A DNA stretch of 64,000 nucleotides from contig CAWAXG010000002.1 in assembly GCA_963785755.1 (NCBI GenBank), positions 744,001 through 808,000 of the forward strand, given 5' to 3'. The stretch comes from JACCXG01 sp963785755 (lineage in GTDB: Bacteria; Acidobacteriota; Vicinamibacteria; Vicinamibacterales; 2-12-FULL-66-21). The notes under the pieces were generated by a model. The model was not told the DNA's origin and searched no databases. It saw only the letters and a list, made by a program, of their open reading frames with translations. A program made the translations under genes and the position numbers. Positions 1 through 8,400 of the stretch are shown here, piece after piece. Positions within the stretch are counted from its first letter, which is position 1. Every line of letters begins with the position of its first letter.

Positions 1-1
1 C

Positions 2-334
2 GTCGGTAAGAAAGGCAAGCTGCTCCAGGACGGCCGGATGCCGCGCCTGCTGCCCGCCTCGAGGCACAACACCTACGGCGCACCGAAGGAGCGCCTGTCA
101 CGCGTGCCGCACGAACATCACGAGATGAATTGGATCAACGCGATCAAGGGCACCGACCAGCTCTCGTCCGACTTCGAGTACGGCGCGCTCCTCACCGAGA
201 TCATGCTGCTCGGCATCGTCTCGCTCCGCGCCAAGTCGAAGCTGTACTACGACGCGAAGAACATGCGGGTCACGAACAACGAAGCGGCGAATCAGTATCT
301 GACGCGGGAATATCGGAAGGGGTATTCGCTGTAG
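2..334 (+). CDS. Gfo/Idh/MocA family oxidoreductase, C-terminal part
   Basis: The frame is open from the first complete codon of the window to the stop at 334, so only the last 110 or so residues are present and the start lies outside. The residues around HEHHEMNWINAIKG and the YGALLTEIMLLGIVSLRA helix match the C-terminal domain of secreted Gfo/Idh/MocA oxidoreductases common in Acidobacteriota and Planctomycetota. These enzymes are NAD(P)-dependent dehydrogenases, usually acting on sugars or sugar derivatives. The Rossmann domain is not in view, so neither cofactor nor substrate can be judged. It is followed at once by a short heptamer repeat. Confidence 0.7.
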   Translation, partial: VGKKGKLLQDGRMPRLLPASRHNTYGAPKERLSRVPHEHHEMNWINAIKGTDQLSSDFEYGALLTEIMLLGIVSLRAKSKLYYDAKNMRVTNNEAANQYLTREYRKGYSL

Positions 335-335
335 T

Positions 336-358
336 ACGTGCCACGTGCCACGTGCCAC
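336..358. repeat. ACGTGCC heptamer, three tandem copies
   Basis: Three perfect copies of ACGTGCC plus AC start two bases after the stop codon of the oxidoreductase. The same theme, strongly expanded and with an inverted second arm, fills 43194-43552. Confidence 0.85.
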
Positions 359-717
359 GGGCGCCCCCCGCCGACTGAGCCATTTCGGGCCAGTTGCTGT
401 GCCGTCTCAGAACAACCAGACCTTTTCCGTGTCGTTGCAGAGGTTTACAGGAGAATTTCTGGCGCGTTCTCCGGCTGCGTGTTCGAGATTAGCGCAAAAG
501 GCCGTGACCTACGCAATTTGTACTCGCGCCATGATCGCCCTCAAACTACGGACAACTAACGACTTAACACGCTGCCGAGAACTGGCCCAACTGCGGAGCT
601 CTTATTGCTATCTGTGATGTCGGGTCAGTGAAGCGCCAGAAGGGGGTGCGTCGGGCGGTTCCCCTCACGCCGTTCGACGCATCCCCGAGCTTTGTCAGGA
701 CCTGCGCAGGAGGCTGG
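359..717. other. Intergenic region without recognisable gene
   Basis: About 360 bases follow the heptamer repeat. The first 250 bases are less GC-rich than the coding DNA around them. Short open frames exist on both strands but none has a ribosome binding site or recognisable protein. The promoter of the downstream two-gene unit must lie here; I could not pick out a convincing -35/-10 pair. Confidence 0.5.
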
Positions 718-1224
718 ATGGCAATGACGGTTGAGAGCTTCTCGGTAGGTCGCCTCGTCGACGATCTCCTCGACAAGGTCTCGCCGCTGGTCCAGGAGAA
801 CGACAACGTGCTGACGGTGCGGTTCGCTGATGCCGTCACCACGATCGACGGCGATGAATCGAAGGCCCGCCTGATATTGATGCACCTGTTGCACGGTGCG
901 GCCAGCTTCACGCGCCAGGGAGCGATCACGCTGGAAGTCCGGGAGCGGGAGGACGCGCTGGGCAGTCCGTGCGTCGAGTTCACGGTGACCGACACCGGCG
1001 TCGGATTGACCGTTGAAGAAGTCGGCAGGCTCTTCGATCCGGACAAGGACATCGATTCGAGAGGCTTCAACGGGAAAGACGGCTCCGGGGTGGATCTGGC
1101 CGCGGTGTGGCGATCGTGCCAGCAGATGGGAGGCAGCGTGGCAGTGGAGAGCCGCCTCTACCAGGGGTCCCGGTTCACTGTGCTGCTGCCCGTGTCGGGC
1201 AGCGAGTTGTCGGGCGCGGCGTAG
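718..1224 (+). CDS. Stand-alone histidine-kinase-type ATPase domain protein
   Basis: A 168-residue GHKL ATPase domain with no dimerisation/phosphoacceptor helix and no membrane segment. The G1 box DTGVGL, an F-box-like LFDP and a G2-like GKDGSGVDLA followed by the usual GG.V.VES..G.GS.F...LP end are all visible. The N box is degenerate: where sensor kinases have NLL.NA.KFT this protein has HLLHGAASFT, so the Mg-coordinating Asn is replaced by Gly. It may bind ATP weakly or not at all. AGGAGG at 708-713 supports ATG 718 or ATG 724; the frame is open further upstream. A receiver-domain gene follows 18 bases downstream, so the two are probably an operon. Confidence 0.7.
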   Translation: MAMTVESFSVGRLVDDLLDKVSPLVQENDNVLTVRFADAVTTIDGDESKARLILMHLLHGAASFTRQGAITLEVREREDALGSPCVEFTVTDTGVGLTVEEVGRLFDPDKDIDSRGFNGKDGSGVDLAAVWRSCQQMGGSVAVESRLYQGSRFTVLLPVSGSELSGAA

Positions 1225-1242
1225 CCCCGGCGGAGGTGACCA

Positions 1243-1662
1243 GTGCGCAAGATCCTCATCGTTGACAACAACGGCAGCATGACGTCGCTCTCCCGTCGCC
1301 TCGAGCGCCGAGGGTATCAACTCGTGGTCGCGGAAAACGGCGAGCAGGCGGTAACGCTCGGCCGGATTGCGCGCCCTCAACTCATCCTGGTCGATCTCGG
1401 CCACTGCGGCCTCAACGGCTGCGAGCTCACCCGGCAGCTGAAAGCCAATCCGTCGACCGGGCACATCCCTCTCATTGCGTTCGGCGATCCCTCGATGGGC
1501 CACGGCTGCGATCAGGCGCTGGCTGCCGGCAGCGACGACTTCGTGCTGAAGCCGATCCGTTTCCAGCAACTGCTCACGAAGATCGACTGGCTGCTGGAAA
1601 AAGCGTCGTTCGACCCGGCGGTTGCGGCCCGCGTCTCCATCCCGGCCCTCCATACCCACTGA
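1243..1662 (+). CDS. Single-domain response regulator (atypical receiver)
   Basis: A 139-residue CheY-like receiver with no output domain. Asp51 in LILVDLG is the expected phosphoacceptor and Lys103 in VLKP is conserved. The acidic pocket is VDNN rather than the usual VDDD/E. The switch Ser/Thr normally found after beta-4 is absent: the segment reads IPLIAFGD. This makes canonical phosphorylation-dependent switching doubtful. The GTG start at 1243 has GGAGG at 1232-1236. It lies directly after the stand-alone ATPase domain, and both proteins depart from consensus at catalytic positions, suggesting a co-evolved signalling pair with an altered mechanism. Confidence 0.75.
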   Translation: MRKILIVDNNGSMTSLSRRLERRGYQLVVAENGEQAVTLGRIARPQLILVDLGHCGLNGCELTRQLKANPSTGHIPLIAFGDPSMGHGCDQALAAGSDDFVLKPIRFQQLLTKIDWLLEKASFDPAVAARVSIPALHTH

Positions 1663-1742
1663 AAAAGCGAAACGAACCGAAAGCGTGATCGCGCCGTCTT
1701 TCCTTCGATAAACTCCGACGGGGTTGTTCGGGGGAGGGATCG

Positions 1743-4271
1743 ATGTGGAGGGACCTGCGCCACGCCGCGCGCACGCTGCTTCACGCCAAGGGCTGGACCG
1801 TTGTCGTGGTCCTCTCGCTGGCGCTGGGGATCGGCGCGAATACGGCACTCTTCAGCGTCATCAACGGCCTGCTCCTGACGAAGCTCCCGGTGGCCGATCC
1901 GGACACGCTCGTGCGGCTGCGCTACGGCGGCCGCAACGACATGGTGACCAGCTCGAGCGACTACGGAAACAGCGGCAGGGGACCTGACGGGCAGAACATC
2001 CGCACCACGTTCTCCTACCCGATGTACCAGCAGTTCGTGGCCGACAACCGCACGATGACCGACCTGTTCGCATGCGCGCCGGCCGGCCGCGCCAACGTCG
2101 TCGTCGATGGGCAGGCCGAGCTCGCAAACGCCTTCGTCTCCACCGGCAATTACTATCGCCTGCTCGGCGTGACCGCGCGGCTGGGGCGTACGATCACACC
2201 GGAGGACGATCAACCATCGGCGCCGCCGGTAGCGGTGATCAGCTCCAAGTACTGGCACACGCGCTTCACCACCGATCCGGAGGTCGTCGGCAAGACCGTC
2301 CGCGTCAACAACGTGCCGGTGACGATCGTCGGCGTGCTGTCGCCCGACTTCACCGGCGTTCAGCAGCCGGTGAGCCAGCCGCCCGATATCTCGCTGCCGC
2401 TCGCGGTGTTCTCGCAGTTCGACACCAACAGCGGCCCCGCCCGTGTGAGTCAGCCGACCTACTGGTGGCTGCAGGTGATGGGGCGCCTCAAACCGGGAGC
2501 GACGGCGGCACAGGTCCAGGGCAACCTCGAGGGGATCTTCCAGAGCACGGCGCGCGCGGGACTCGCCAGCTTCATGAGCACGTTGAGCGACGAGCAACGA
2601 TCGACGGCATCCAACCGGAACCGCAAGGAAGTGCCTCGGCTCCTTGTCGATTCGGGAAGCCGCGGTGTCTACGAAGTCAACACGAACGAGCTGCGCTCGG
2701 CGACGATCCTGAGCGTCGTCGTATCGCTGGTGCTGCTGATCGTCTGTGCGAACGTCGCGAACCTGCTGCTGTCGCGCGCAGCCGCACGCCAGAAGGAAAT
2801 CTCCATCAGGCTGTCGCTCGGCGCGACGCGGATGCGGCTGATCCGCCAGCTGCTGACCGAGAGCCTGCTGCTCGCCGCAATCGGGGGCGCGCTCGGCATT
2901 GCCGTCGGCTACTGGGGCAAACAGCTGCTGCCCGGGGCGGCGACCGAGGTACCGCTGCTCGACTGGCGCGTGCTCGGCTTCGTGCTTGCGGTGACCGGGC
3001 TGACCGGCATCATCTTCGGCATCGCGCCGGCCATCCGCGCGACCGCCGGCAACGTCAGCGACGCGCTCAAGCAGACCAGCCGGAGCGTGGTCGGGTCGCG
3101 CAGTCTTCTGGCCAAGTCGCTGCTGATCGTGCAGGTGGCGATCTCCCTCGTGCTGCTGGTTGGGGCCGGACTGTTTCTCCGGACCCTGCACAACCTCCGT
3201 CACGTCGATGTCGGATTCAATCCCCGGAACCTGCTGCTCTTCCGGATCAATCCGGCAATGAACCGCTACGACGAACAACGGACGGTCGCGCTATATGGCG
3301 ACCTGCTCGAACGCATCGCCGCCACCGCCGGTGTACGAGGAGTGGCGCTGTCCAACCCGGCATTGCTGTCGGGCAGCGTCAACTCGACGAGCATTTTCAT
3401 CCACGGCCGCGTCTACGGTCCCGACCAGCGTGACAGCATCAACCGGCTCATCGTCTCAGCCAACTTTTTCGACCTGATGGAGATTCCGCTGCTCAGCGGA
3501 CGGAGCTTCACGTCACACGACACTGACACGGCACCCAGGGTGGCGATCATCAACGAGGCGGCGGCGAAGAAGTACTTTCCGGATGAGAACCCTGTCGGCC
3601 GGCGCTTCGGAAACAGCGTCGAGAACAACAGCCAGAACGAGATCGTCGGCGTGCTTCGCGACGTGAAGTACGACAGCGTGCGGGATCAGGCGCCGCCGAC
3701 GATGTACGTACCGTATCTCCAGAGCCGACCGTCCTCGCCGATCATCGCCGTCCGGACCACGGGCAATCCCTCGGCGGCCACCGGCTCGGTGCGGGAAGTG
3801 GTCAGACAGATCGATCCGAATCTGCCGATGACCGACGTCTCGACCCAGCTCGAGCAGGTCGAACGCCGCTTCCAGCAGGAAAAAGTGTTCGCCCAGGCGT
3901 ATACCCTGTTCGGCGTGGTCGCGCTGCTCGTGGCCTCAATCGGCCTGTTCGGCCTGATGTCCTACAGCGTCTCGCGGCGGACGAACGAGATCGGCATTCG
4001 CATGGCGCTCGGCGCCCAGCGCTTCGATGTGCTGCGGCAGGTGCTCTCGGAATCGATGCTGCTCGTGGCCATCGGGGTCGTCATCGGCGTGGCCGCCGCG
4101 CTCGGGGCCGGTCGTCTCGTGACCACGCTGCTGTTCGGGCTGGCGCCGAATGACGTGATGACGGTTGCCGCGGCGGTGGCGGTGATGCTCGTGGTGTCAG
4201 CGTTCGCCGGATACCTGCCGGCGCGCCGCGCGTCGCGCGTGGATCCGATGGTCGCCCTGCACTACGAGTGA
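1743..4271 (+). CDS. ABC transporter permease of the acidobacterial duplicated (ADOP) type
   Basis: An 842-residue inner-membrane protein with two MacB-like halves. A transmembrane helix at about residues 20-42 is followed by a periplasmic MacB core, then an FtsX-type three-helix block from about residue 318 (LIVCANVANLLLSR, EISIRLSLGATR). A second periplasmic domain leads to a second FtsX block from about residue 722 (GLMSYSVSRRTNEIGIRMALGA), and the protein ends in RRASRVDPMVALHYE. Members of this family lack a fused ATPase and often an adjacent one; no ATPase gene is seen here. Likely role: MacB-like export or mechanotransmission, substrate unknown. GGGAGGG just upstream supports ATG 1743. 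Confidence 0.9.
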   Translation: MWRDLRHAARTLLHAKGWTVVVVLSLALGIGANTALFSVINGLLLTKLPVADPDTLVRLRYGGRNDMVTSSSDYGNSGRGPDGQNIRTTFSYPMYQQFVADNRTMTDLFACAPAGRANVVVDGQAELANAFVSTGNYYRLLGVTARLGRTITPEDDQPSAPPVAVISSKYWHTRFTTDPEVVGKTVRVNNVPVTIVGVLSPDFTGVQQPVSQPPDISLPLAVFSQFDTNSGPARVSQPTYWWLQVMGRLKPGATAAQVQGNLEGIFQSTARAGLASFMSTLSDEQRSTASNRNRKEVPRLLVDSGSRGVYEVNTNELRSATILSVVVSLVLLIVCANVANLLLSRAAARQKEISIRLSLGATRMRLIRQLLTESLLLAAIGGALGIAVGYWGKQLLPGAATEVPLLDWRVLGFVLAVTGLTGIIFGIAPAIRATAGNVSDALKQTSRSVVGSRSLLAKSLLIVQVAISLVLLVGAGLFLRTLHNLRHVDVGFNPRNLLLFRINPAMNRYDEQRTVALYGDLLERIAATAGVRGVALSNPALLSGSVNSTSIFIHGRVYGPDQRDSINRLIVSANFFDLMEIPLLSGRSFTSHDTDTAPRVAIINEAAAKKYFPDENPVGRRFGNSVENNSQNEIVGVLRDVKYDSVRDQAPPTMYVPYLQSRPSSPIIAVRTTGNPSAATGSVREVVRQIDPNLPMTDVSTQLEQVERRFQQEKVFAQAYTLFGVVALLVASIGLFGLMSYSVSRRTNEIGIRMALGAQRFDVLRQVLSESMLLVAIGVVIGVAAALGAGRLVTTLLFGLAPNDVMTVAAAVAVMLVVSAFAGYLPARRASRVDPMVALHYE

Positions 4272-4289
4272 CGGATTGAGGATAATGAG

Positions 4290-4436
4290 TTCGGCCTCAC
4301 GGCAGCACGCCATCCCTAATCCCTAGTCCCTGATCCAGAATCCCCATCCCGATCGAGATCCCGATCCGGACCGGATCGGGATGAGGATGCCGATCGGGTG
4401 AGGAGAGGATTTCGGCCTTACGGTAAGCACGCCATC
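4290..4436. repeat. Direct repeat pair flanking a GATCCCGATC-type hairpin
   Basis: The segment TTCGGCCTCACGGCAGCACG at 4290 recurs with small changes at 4411-4436. Between them lie a run of TCCCTAATCCC/TCCCGATC-like units and their inverted counterparts (GGATCGGGAT), giving a potential hairpin centred near 4365. No gene is evident from 4272 to 4684. A related palindrome lies at 4941-5001, on the other side of the small DUF2934 gene. Confidence 0.7.
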
Positions 4437-4684
4437 TGCCCGGTTGTGACTCGCTGCGTGCCAAAGGGACAAAGATGTCTGTGAGTAGCGGCGTCTCCGA
4501 CACTTCTGTCGTTGTATTCCCGTAGTGCCGATACGTTACGATTGGAGAGACGACCGCGCCGCCAGCCGATTCCGCGCCCGACTTCGCCCTGGGCGGAACT
4601 GCAGACCGACGCGGCGCCCGGCGGTCTGCTCTTTGCGTAGTGCCAGGAGCATCGCGATCGCCGAGAAGGATCAATAGGAGACCG

Positions 4685-4930
4685 ATGACGAGTACTGTGA
4701 GACCGAAAGCCGACAGACGAAAAAAGACGACGACCACCGCCGAGGCGATGGCGATCGTCGAACAGGTGACTCAAGCCGACATCGCGCGCCGCGCGTTCGA
4801 GCTGTACTGCGCCCGCGGCGGCCAGGACGGATCGGACGTGGAAGACTGGCTGCGCGCCGAGCGTGAGCTCAGCACGAGCCCCGCTCAGCCGCGGCCCCGC
4901 TCGACCCGGAAGACCGCGCCCCTCGACTGA
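4685..4930 (+). CDS. DUF2934 domain protein
   Basis: An 81-residue basic protein. The core from about residue 30 onward (ADIARRAFELYCARGG, then DVEDWLRAERE) is the DUF2934 signature: a short helical motif of unknown function frequent in Acidobacteriota and Proteobacteria, often in several copies per genome. AGGAG at 4675-4680 fits ATG 4685 better than the open frame upstream. The N-terminus is rich in Lys/Arg and Thr. The gene is isolated between two hairpin-type repeats. Function unknown. Confidence 0.8.
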   Translation: MTSTVRPKADRRKKTTTTAEAMAIVEQVTQADIARRAFELYCARGGQDGSDVEDWLRAERELSTSPAQPRPRSTRKTAPLD

Positions 4931-4940
4931 GGGACACGAA

Positions 4941-5001
4941 ATCCTTATCCACAATCCCTGATCCGGAATCCGGATCGGGATCCGGATCATGGACTAAGGA
5001 T
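4941..5001. repeat. Intergenic palindrome of GATCC-type units
   Basis: Outer arms ATCCTTA and TAAGGAT enclose repeated TGATCCGGAATCC / GGATCGGGATCC units, making an imperfect 61-base palindrome just after the DUF2934 gene. It belongs to the same sequence theme as 4290-4436 and 23637-23716. No T-run follows, so it is not a classic intrinsic terminator. Confidence 0.75.
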
Positions 5002-5125
5002 GCGGATTTCCTGCCCTCCTGTGCCGGCACCTCCGACGCCGCCGCCCTCCTCAACGCCGGCGTCCGGGTATATCCTTGACCTGCTGCGGGCGGATCCCAT
5101 GCGGATCTGCCCGCGAGGAGGTCAC

Positions 5126-6061
5126 ATGCGGTTGTGCACATTCGCGGCCCTCGCTCTCGTCGCTGCGCTCGGCATCGCGCCGACGCGGGCGCAGAGCAAT
5201 CCATTCCTCGGCGCCTGGAATCTCACGAGCGATCCGCCTGAAAACTACGTCTACTGGCTGGAAGTCAAGGAGGAGGCGGGCAAGCTCAGCGCGATGTTCC
5301 TCAACCGCGGCGGCAGCCCGGTCGCGGTGCAGGACGTCAAGATCACCGACGGCACCCTCTCCTTCGTGTTTCCCACCGGCCAGAAGCCGGTCGTCACCCT
5401 CAAGGCGGACGGCGGCAAGGTCACCGGCACGGTCGGCGAGAAGCTCAAGGTCACCGGCGTGCGCCCGCCGCAGTGGGCCGCGTGCGACGCGAACGCGAAG
5501 CACACGTTCGGGAAGCCGGTCGCGCTGTTCGACGGAAAATCGACGGACGCCTGGGACGTGCAGCACGCGGGCCGCGCCATGGGCTGGAACGTCGAGGACG
5601 GCGTGATGACCAACCAGCCGAAGGCGAACAACCTCGTCTCGAAGGAGAAGTTCTGGGACTTCCGTCTCGACGCCGAGTACAAGGTGTCGCCCAAGGGTAA
5701 CAGCGGCATCTACCTGCGCGGCCGCTACGAGATGCAGGTCCTCGACGACGCCGGGAGGGAGCCGGAGAGCCATGGCCACATGTCGATCTACGCGCGCAAG
5801 CAGCCGCTCGTAGTCGCGAGCAAGCCCGCCGGCGAATGGCAGACCGCCCAGATCACCCTGGTCGGCAACTGCGTCACCGTCGTGCTGAACGGCCAGACGG
5901 TCCACAACAACTCGCAGATCACCGGCATCACCGGCGGAGCGTTGAACGCGAACGAGACCGAGCCGGGACCGATCATGATCCAGGGCGATCACGAGCTGGT
6001 CTGGTTCCGAAAGGTGATGGTGACGCCGATTACGAGCGGACCGAAGCGGGGATCGTTCTAA
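5126..6061 (+). CDS. Secreted DUF1080 (3-keto-disaccharide hydrolase-like) protein
   Basis: A 311-residue protein with a cleavable signal peptide (MRLCTFAALALVAALGIAPTRA). After an N-terminal beta-rich region of about 100 residues, the DUF1080 jelly-roll starts at LFDGKSTDAWD and contains the characteristic GNSGIYLRGRYEMQVLDD. This family (PF06439) includes periplasmic hydrolases of 3-keto-glycosides and is enriched in Planctomycetota, Bacteroidota and Acidobacteriota. AGGAGG at 5116-5121 fixes ATG 5126; upstream in-frame codons are less likely. Role: extracytoplasmic carbohydrate processing, exact substrate unknown. Confidence 0.85.
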   Translation: MRLCTFAALALVAALGIAPTRAQSNPFLGAWNLTSDPPENYVYWLEVKEEAGKLSAMFLNRGGSPVAVQDVKITDGTLSFVFPTGQKPVVTLKADGGKVTGTVGEKLKVTGVRPPQWAACDANAKHTFGKPVALFDGKSTDAWDVQHAGRAMGWNVEDGVMTNQPKANNLVSKEKFWDFRLDAEYKVSPKGNSGIYLRGRYEMQVLDDAGREPESHGHMSIYARKQPLVVASKPAGEWQTAQITLVGNCVTVVLNGQTVHNNSQITGITGGALNANETEPGPIMIQGDHELVWFRKVMVTPITSGPKRGSF

Positions 6062-6160
6062 AGGCAGGAATCAGGCTCCGCGGGCCTGTCTGCGCGATGC
6101 GCGGAACAGGCTCGCAGAGCCACTGGCCGATCTGCATCGGTGGCGTGGTGCTGGTGAAGG

Positions 6161-7126
6161 TCAGCGCTGCGCGCGGAACGCACTCATCGCCGCATAGATC
6201 TCCCGTCGCGCCCGGTTCATGCTGCCGAGCGGGCGATGGGCGGCAAGACAGTGCCACGGGTTGAACCCGATGCGCTCGCACCGGGTCAGGCGATCGGCCT
6301 CGTCAATGGACTGCGGCGGGATGCGGATCCGCGCGACCGGGACGTAGGGCGAGTCCGCCTCGGGCCATTCCACCATCGCGTCTTCAATCGGCATCTGCTT
6401 CGCGTCGGTCTGGAACTGCACGAGAAAATCGAAGCAGGCTTCCGACTCCGCCAGGTGCGCGCGCGCGGCGTCGCGCAGGTACGTGTCGGTGAGCGAAGAC
6501 GGGAGCGTGCTGCGGCGGCCTGGGCTGGGACGCGCAATGTACTTCACGGCGCGTCCGCGTCCGAACAGATACGGCGTTGTACTCCAGTACGGGATATCGA
6601 AGTGGCTCGTGGGGTGACTGCGTGAGGCGAGCCCGATGCGTGCGGCGCGCGCGTGCGCCACGAAATACAGGATTCGCCGGAGCCCTCCGGCTTCCATCGC
6701 CCGCAGCAGCTCGAGAAACTCCTTCGCGTCGGGGGCCACCATGACCGGATGGCTGTTGAGCACGAAGTCCTGCGTGGTCACGCCGGGCGTCAGGTTCGCG
6801 CCCGCGACATCCGCGAGCGAAATCGCCATGCCCCGCACGTCCTTTTCCTGGTCGGACGCAGACGAGGCGTTGGCAAACCTGATGAACGCGGAGTAGGTCC
6901 GCGGCTCCGCGAACAATCCGACGCGATGCTCCGCGGCCAGGCCGTCGCGGACGCTGAACTCCGCGGCGACACAGGCCGAATGACGACCCTGGTTGAAGCG
7001 GCGGATGGGCCCCGTCGGATGCCGGCGCAAGCTCGCTTCTTTCAGGAAGGCAATGAACTCCGCGATGATCGCCGCCTCATCTGGGGCGACCTGCTCTTCC
7101 GCAAGGCCCGGGGTGCTGGGTGCCAT
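6161..7126 (-). CDS. Catalase-related heme protein
   Basis: A 321-residue protein related to the catalase superfamily but shorter than a true catalase. RFNQGRHSACVAAEFSV carries the distal His region, and FANASSASDQEKDVRGMAISL and DFVLNSHPV correspond to catalase core segments. The proximal R...Y..THR heme-ligand motif of true catalases is not recognisable, so catalase activity is uncertain; a peroxidase or allene-oxide-synthase-like role is possible. The chosen ATG (complement of 7124-7126) follows a purine-rich stretch; the frame is open further upstream over the neighbouring gene. It is divergent from the hydrolase at 7222 with 95 bases between, which must hold both promoters. Confidence 0.75.
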   Translation of the reverse strand: MAPSTPGLAEEQVAPDEAAIIAEFIAFLKEASLRRHPTGPIRRFNQGRHSACVAAEFSVRDGLAAEHRVGLFAEPRTYSAFIRFANASSASDQEKDVRGMAISLADVAGANLTPGVTTQDFVLNSHPVMVAPDAKEFLELLRAMEAGGLRRILYFVAHARAARIGLASRSHPTSHFDIPYWSTTPYLFGRGRAVKYIARPSPGRRSTLPSSLTDTYLRDAARAHLAESEACFDFLVQFQTDAKQMPIEDAMVEWPEADSPYVPVARIRIPPQSIDEADRLTRCERIGFNPWHCLAAHRPLGSMNRARREIYAAMSAFRAQR

Positions 7127-7221
7127 CTCTTCCGGCTCCCTTCTCGGCGACCGTCGCCGACCCACGAAGGATACTTCGGCGCGGCCCTCCCCCGCGCGGT
7201 CGCTGTGATAACGTGCGCCGC

Positions 7222-8229
7222 ATGAAAAAGGCCACATTACGGCGGCGTGAGGTTCTGGCGCTGAGTGGTCTGGCCGCGATGTCTCCGATATCCTTCGACA
7301 GCGCCCAGTCGAGGACGCCAGCCGCTGTGCCCCGAGCAAACGATCGACGACGCGAGCTCTATGCCCTGCTCGGCGACCTGCCGGACAGGAATCGCCCGCT
7401 CACGTCGAAGAAGCTCGACGAAGCCGAGCGTGACGGCTACGTGCTCGAGACCTGGCAGCTGGACCTCAACGGCATCGAGCCCGTCCCCGCCTACCTGGCG
7501 CGGCCCAGAGCCGCCGGCGGACGCAGACCCGCCGTGCTCTTCAACCATTCCCATGGCGGCGGCTACAAGATCGGCAAGCTCGAATTCGTGGATGGGCGCA
7601 GCTACCTGCAGCCGGTCCCCTACGCCAAGGCGCTGACCGATCTCGGCTACGTGTCACTGGCCATCGATCACTGGGTCTTCGGCGAGCGCAGCCACACCAC
7701 CGAGGCTGACACGGTCAAAGCCATGTTGTGGCAAGGCCAGGTCCTCTGGGGAATGATGGTCTACGACAGCCTGCGCGCCACCGACTTCCTCGTTCAGCGT
7801 GCCGATGTCGACGCCTCGCGGCTGGCCACGCTCGGAATCTCGATGGGCAGCACGATGGCCTGGTGGCTGGCGGCGCTCGACGAGCGGATCAAGGTGACGG
7901 TCGACATCTGCTGCCTCACCGACTTCCACACGCTCCTCGCGAAGAAGTGGCTCGCCGGGCACGGCTTCTATTACTACGTGCCTGGCCTGTTGAAGAAGTT
8001 CACCACCGCGCAGATCAATGCGCTGATTGCGCCGCGTGCGCATCTCGCGCTCGCCGGCCTGCAGGACAAGCTGACGCCGGTCGAGGGGCTCGACATCATC
8101 GATCGCGAGCTCACGCGCGTGTACGCGAAGCAGCCCGAACGGTGGAAGCTGCTCCGCTACGACGTCGGCCACATGGAAACGCCGGAAGGACGCCAGGAGA
8201 TCGTCGCCTTCCTGCAGCGTTTTCTCTGA
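7222..8229 (+). CDS. Exported alpha/beta hydrolase (dienelactone hydrolase/acetyl xylan esterase type)
   Basis: A 335-residue protein with an N-terminal RRREVLALSGLAA stretch that resembles a Tat signal. The fold shows an oxyanion segment NHSHGGGY, nucleophile elbow GISMGS (Ser207), acid GLQDKLTP (Asp282) and His317 in VGHMETPEG, a complete catalytic triad in the right order. It probably de-esterifies or cleaves a small ester outside the cytoplasm; the substrate cannot be told. It is divergent from the catalase-related gene. ATG 7222 is chosen because the signal sequence begins there. Confidence 0.85.
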   Translation: MKKATLRRREVLALSGLAAMSPISFDSAQSRTPAAVPRANDRRRELYALLGDLPDRNRPLTSKKLDEAERDGYVLETWQLDLNGIEPVPAYLARPRAAGGRRPAVLFNHSHGGGYKIGKLEFVDGRSYLQPVPYAKALTDLGYVSLAIDHWVFGERSHTTEADTVKAMLWQGQVLWGMMVYDSLRATDFLVQRADVDASRLATLGISMGSTMAWWLAALDERIKVTVDICCLTDFHTLLAKKWLAGHGFYYYVPGLLKKFTTAQINALIAPRAHLALAGLQDKLTPVEGLDIIDRELTRVYAKQPERWKLLRYDVGHMETPEGRQEIVAFLQRFL

Positions 8230-8400
8230 CGCCGAGTCAGCGCGCAACTCCCGTTGTTCCTGCCACTTGGCCCGCGTAACCTCGCGGAAACCTCAGCCAG
8301 CTATCCTGTAGTCACCGCTGCATGCTGACCGTCGCCCACGCGGAACCCGTCAACGCGGGAACCGCGATCGGGGCGGGAGCGCAGGCGGATGGAGGTTCAG

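Noticed and set aside
6161..7126. True monofunctional catalase
   Set aside because: Too short, and the proximal Tyr heme-ligand motif could not be found, so it is called catalase-related only.
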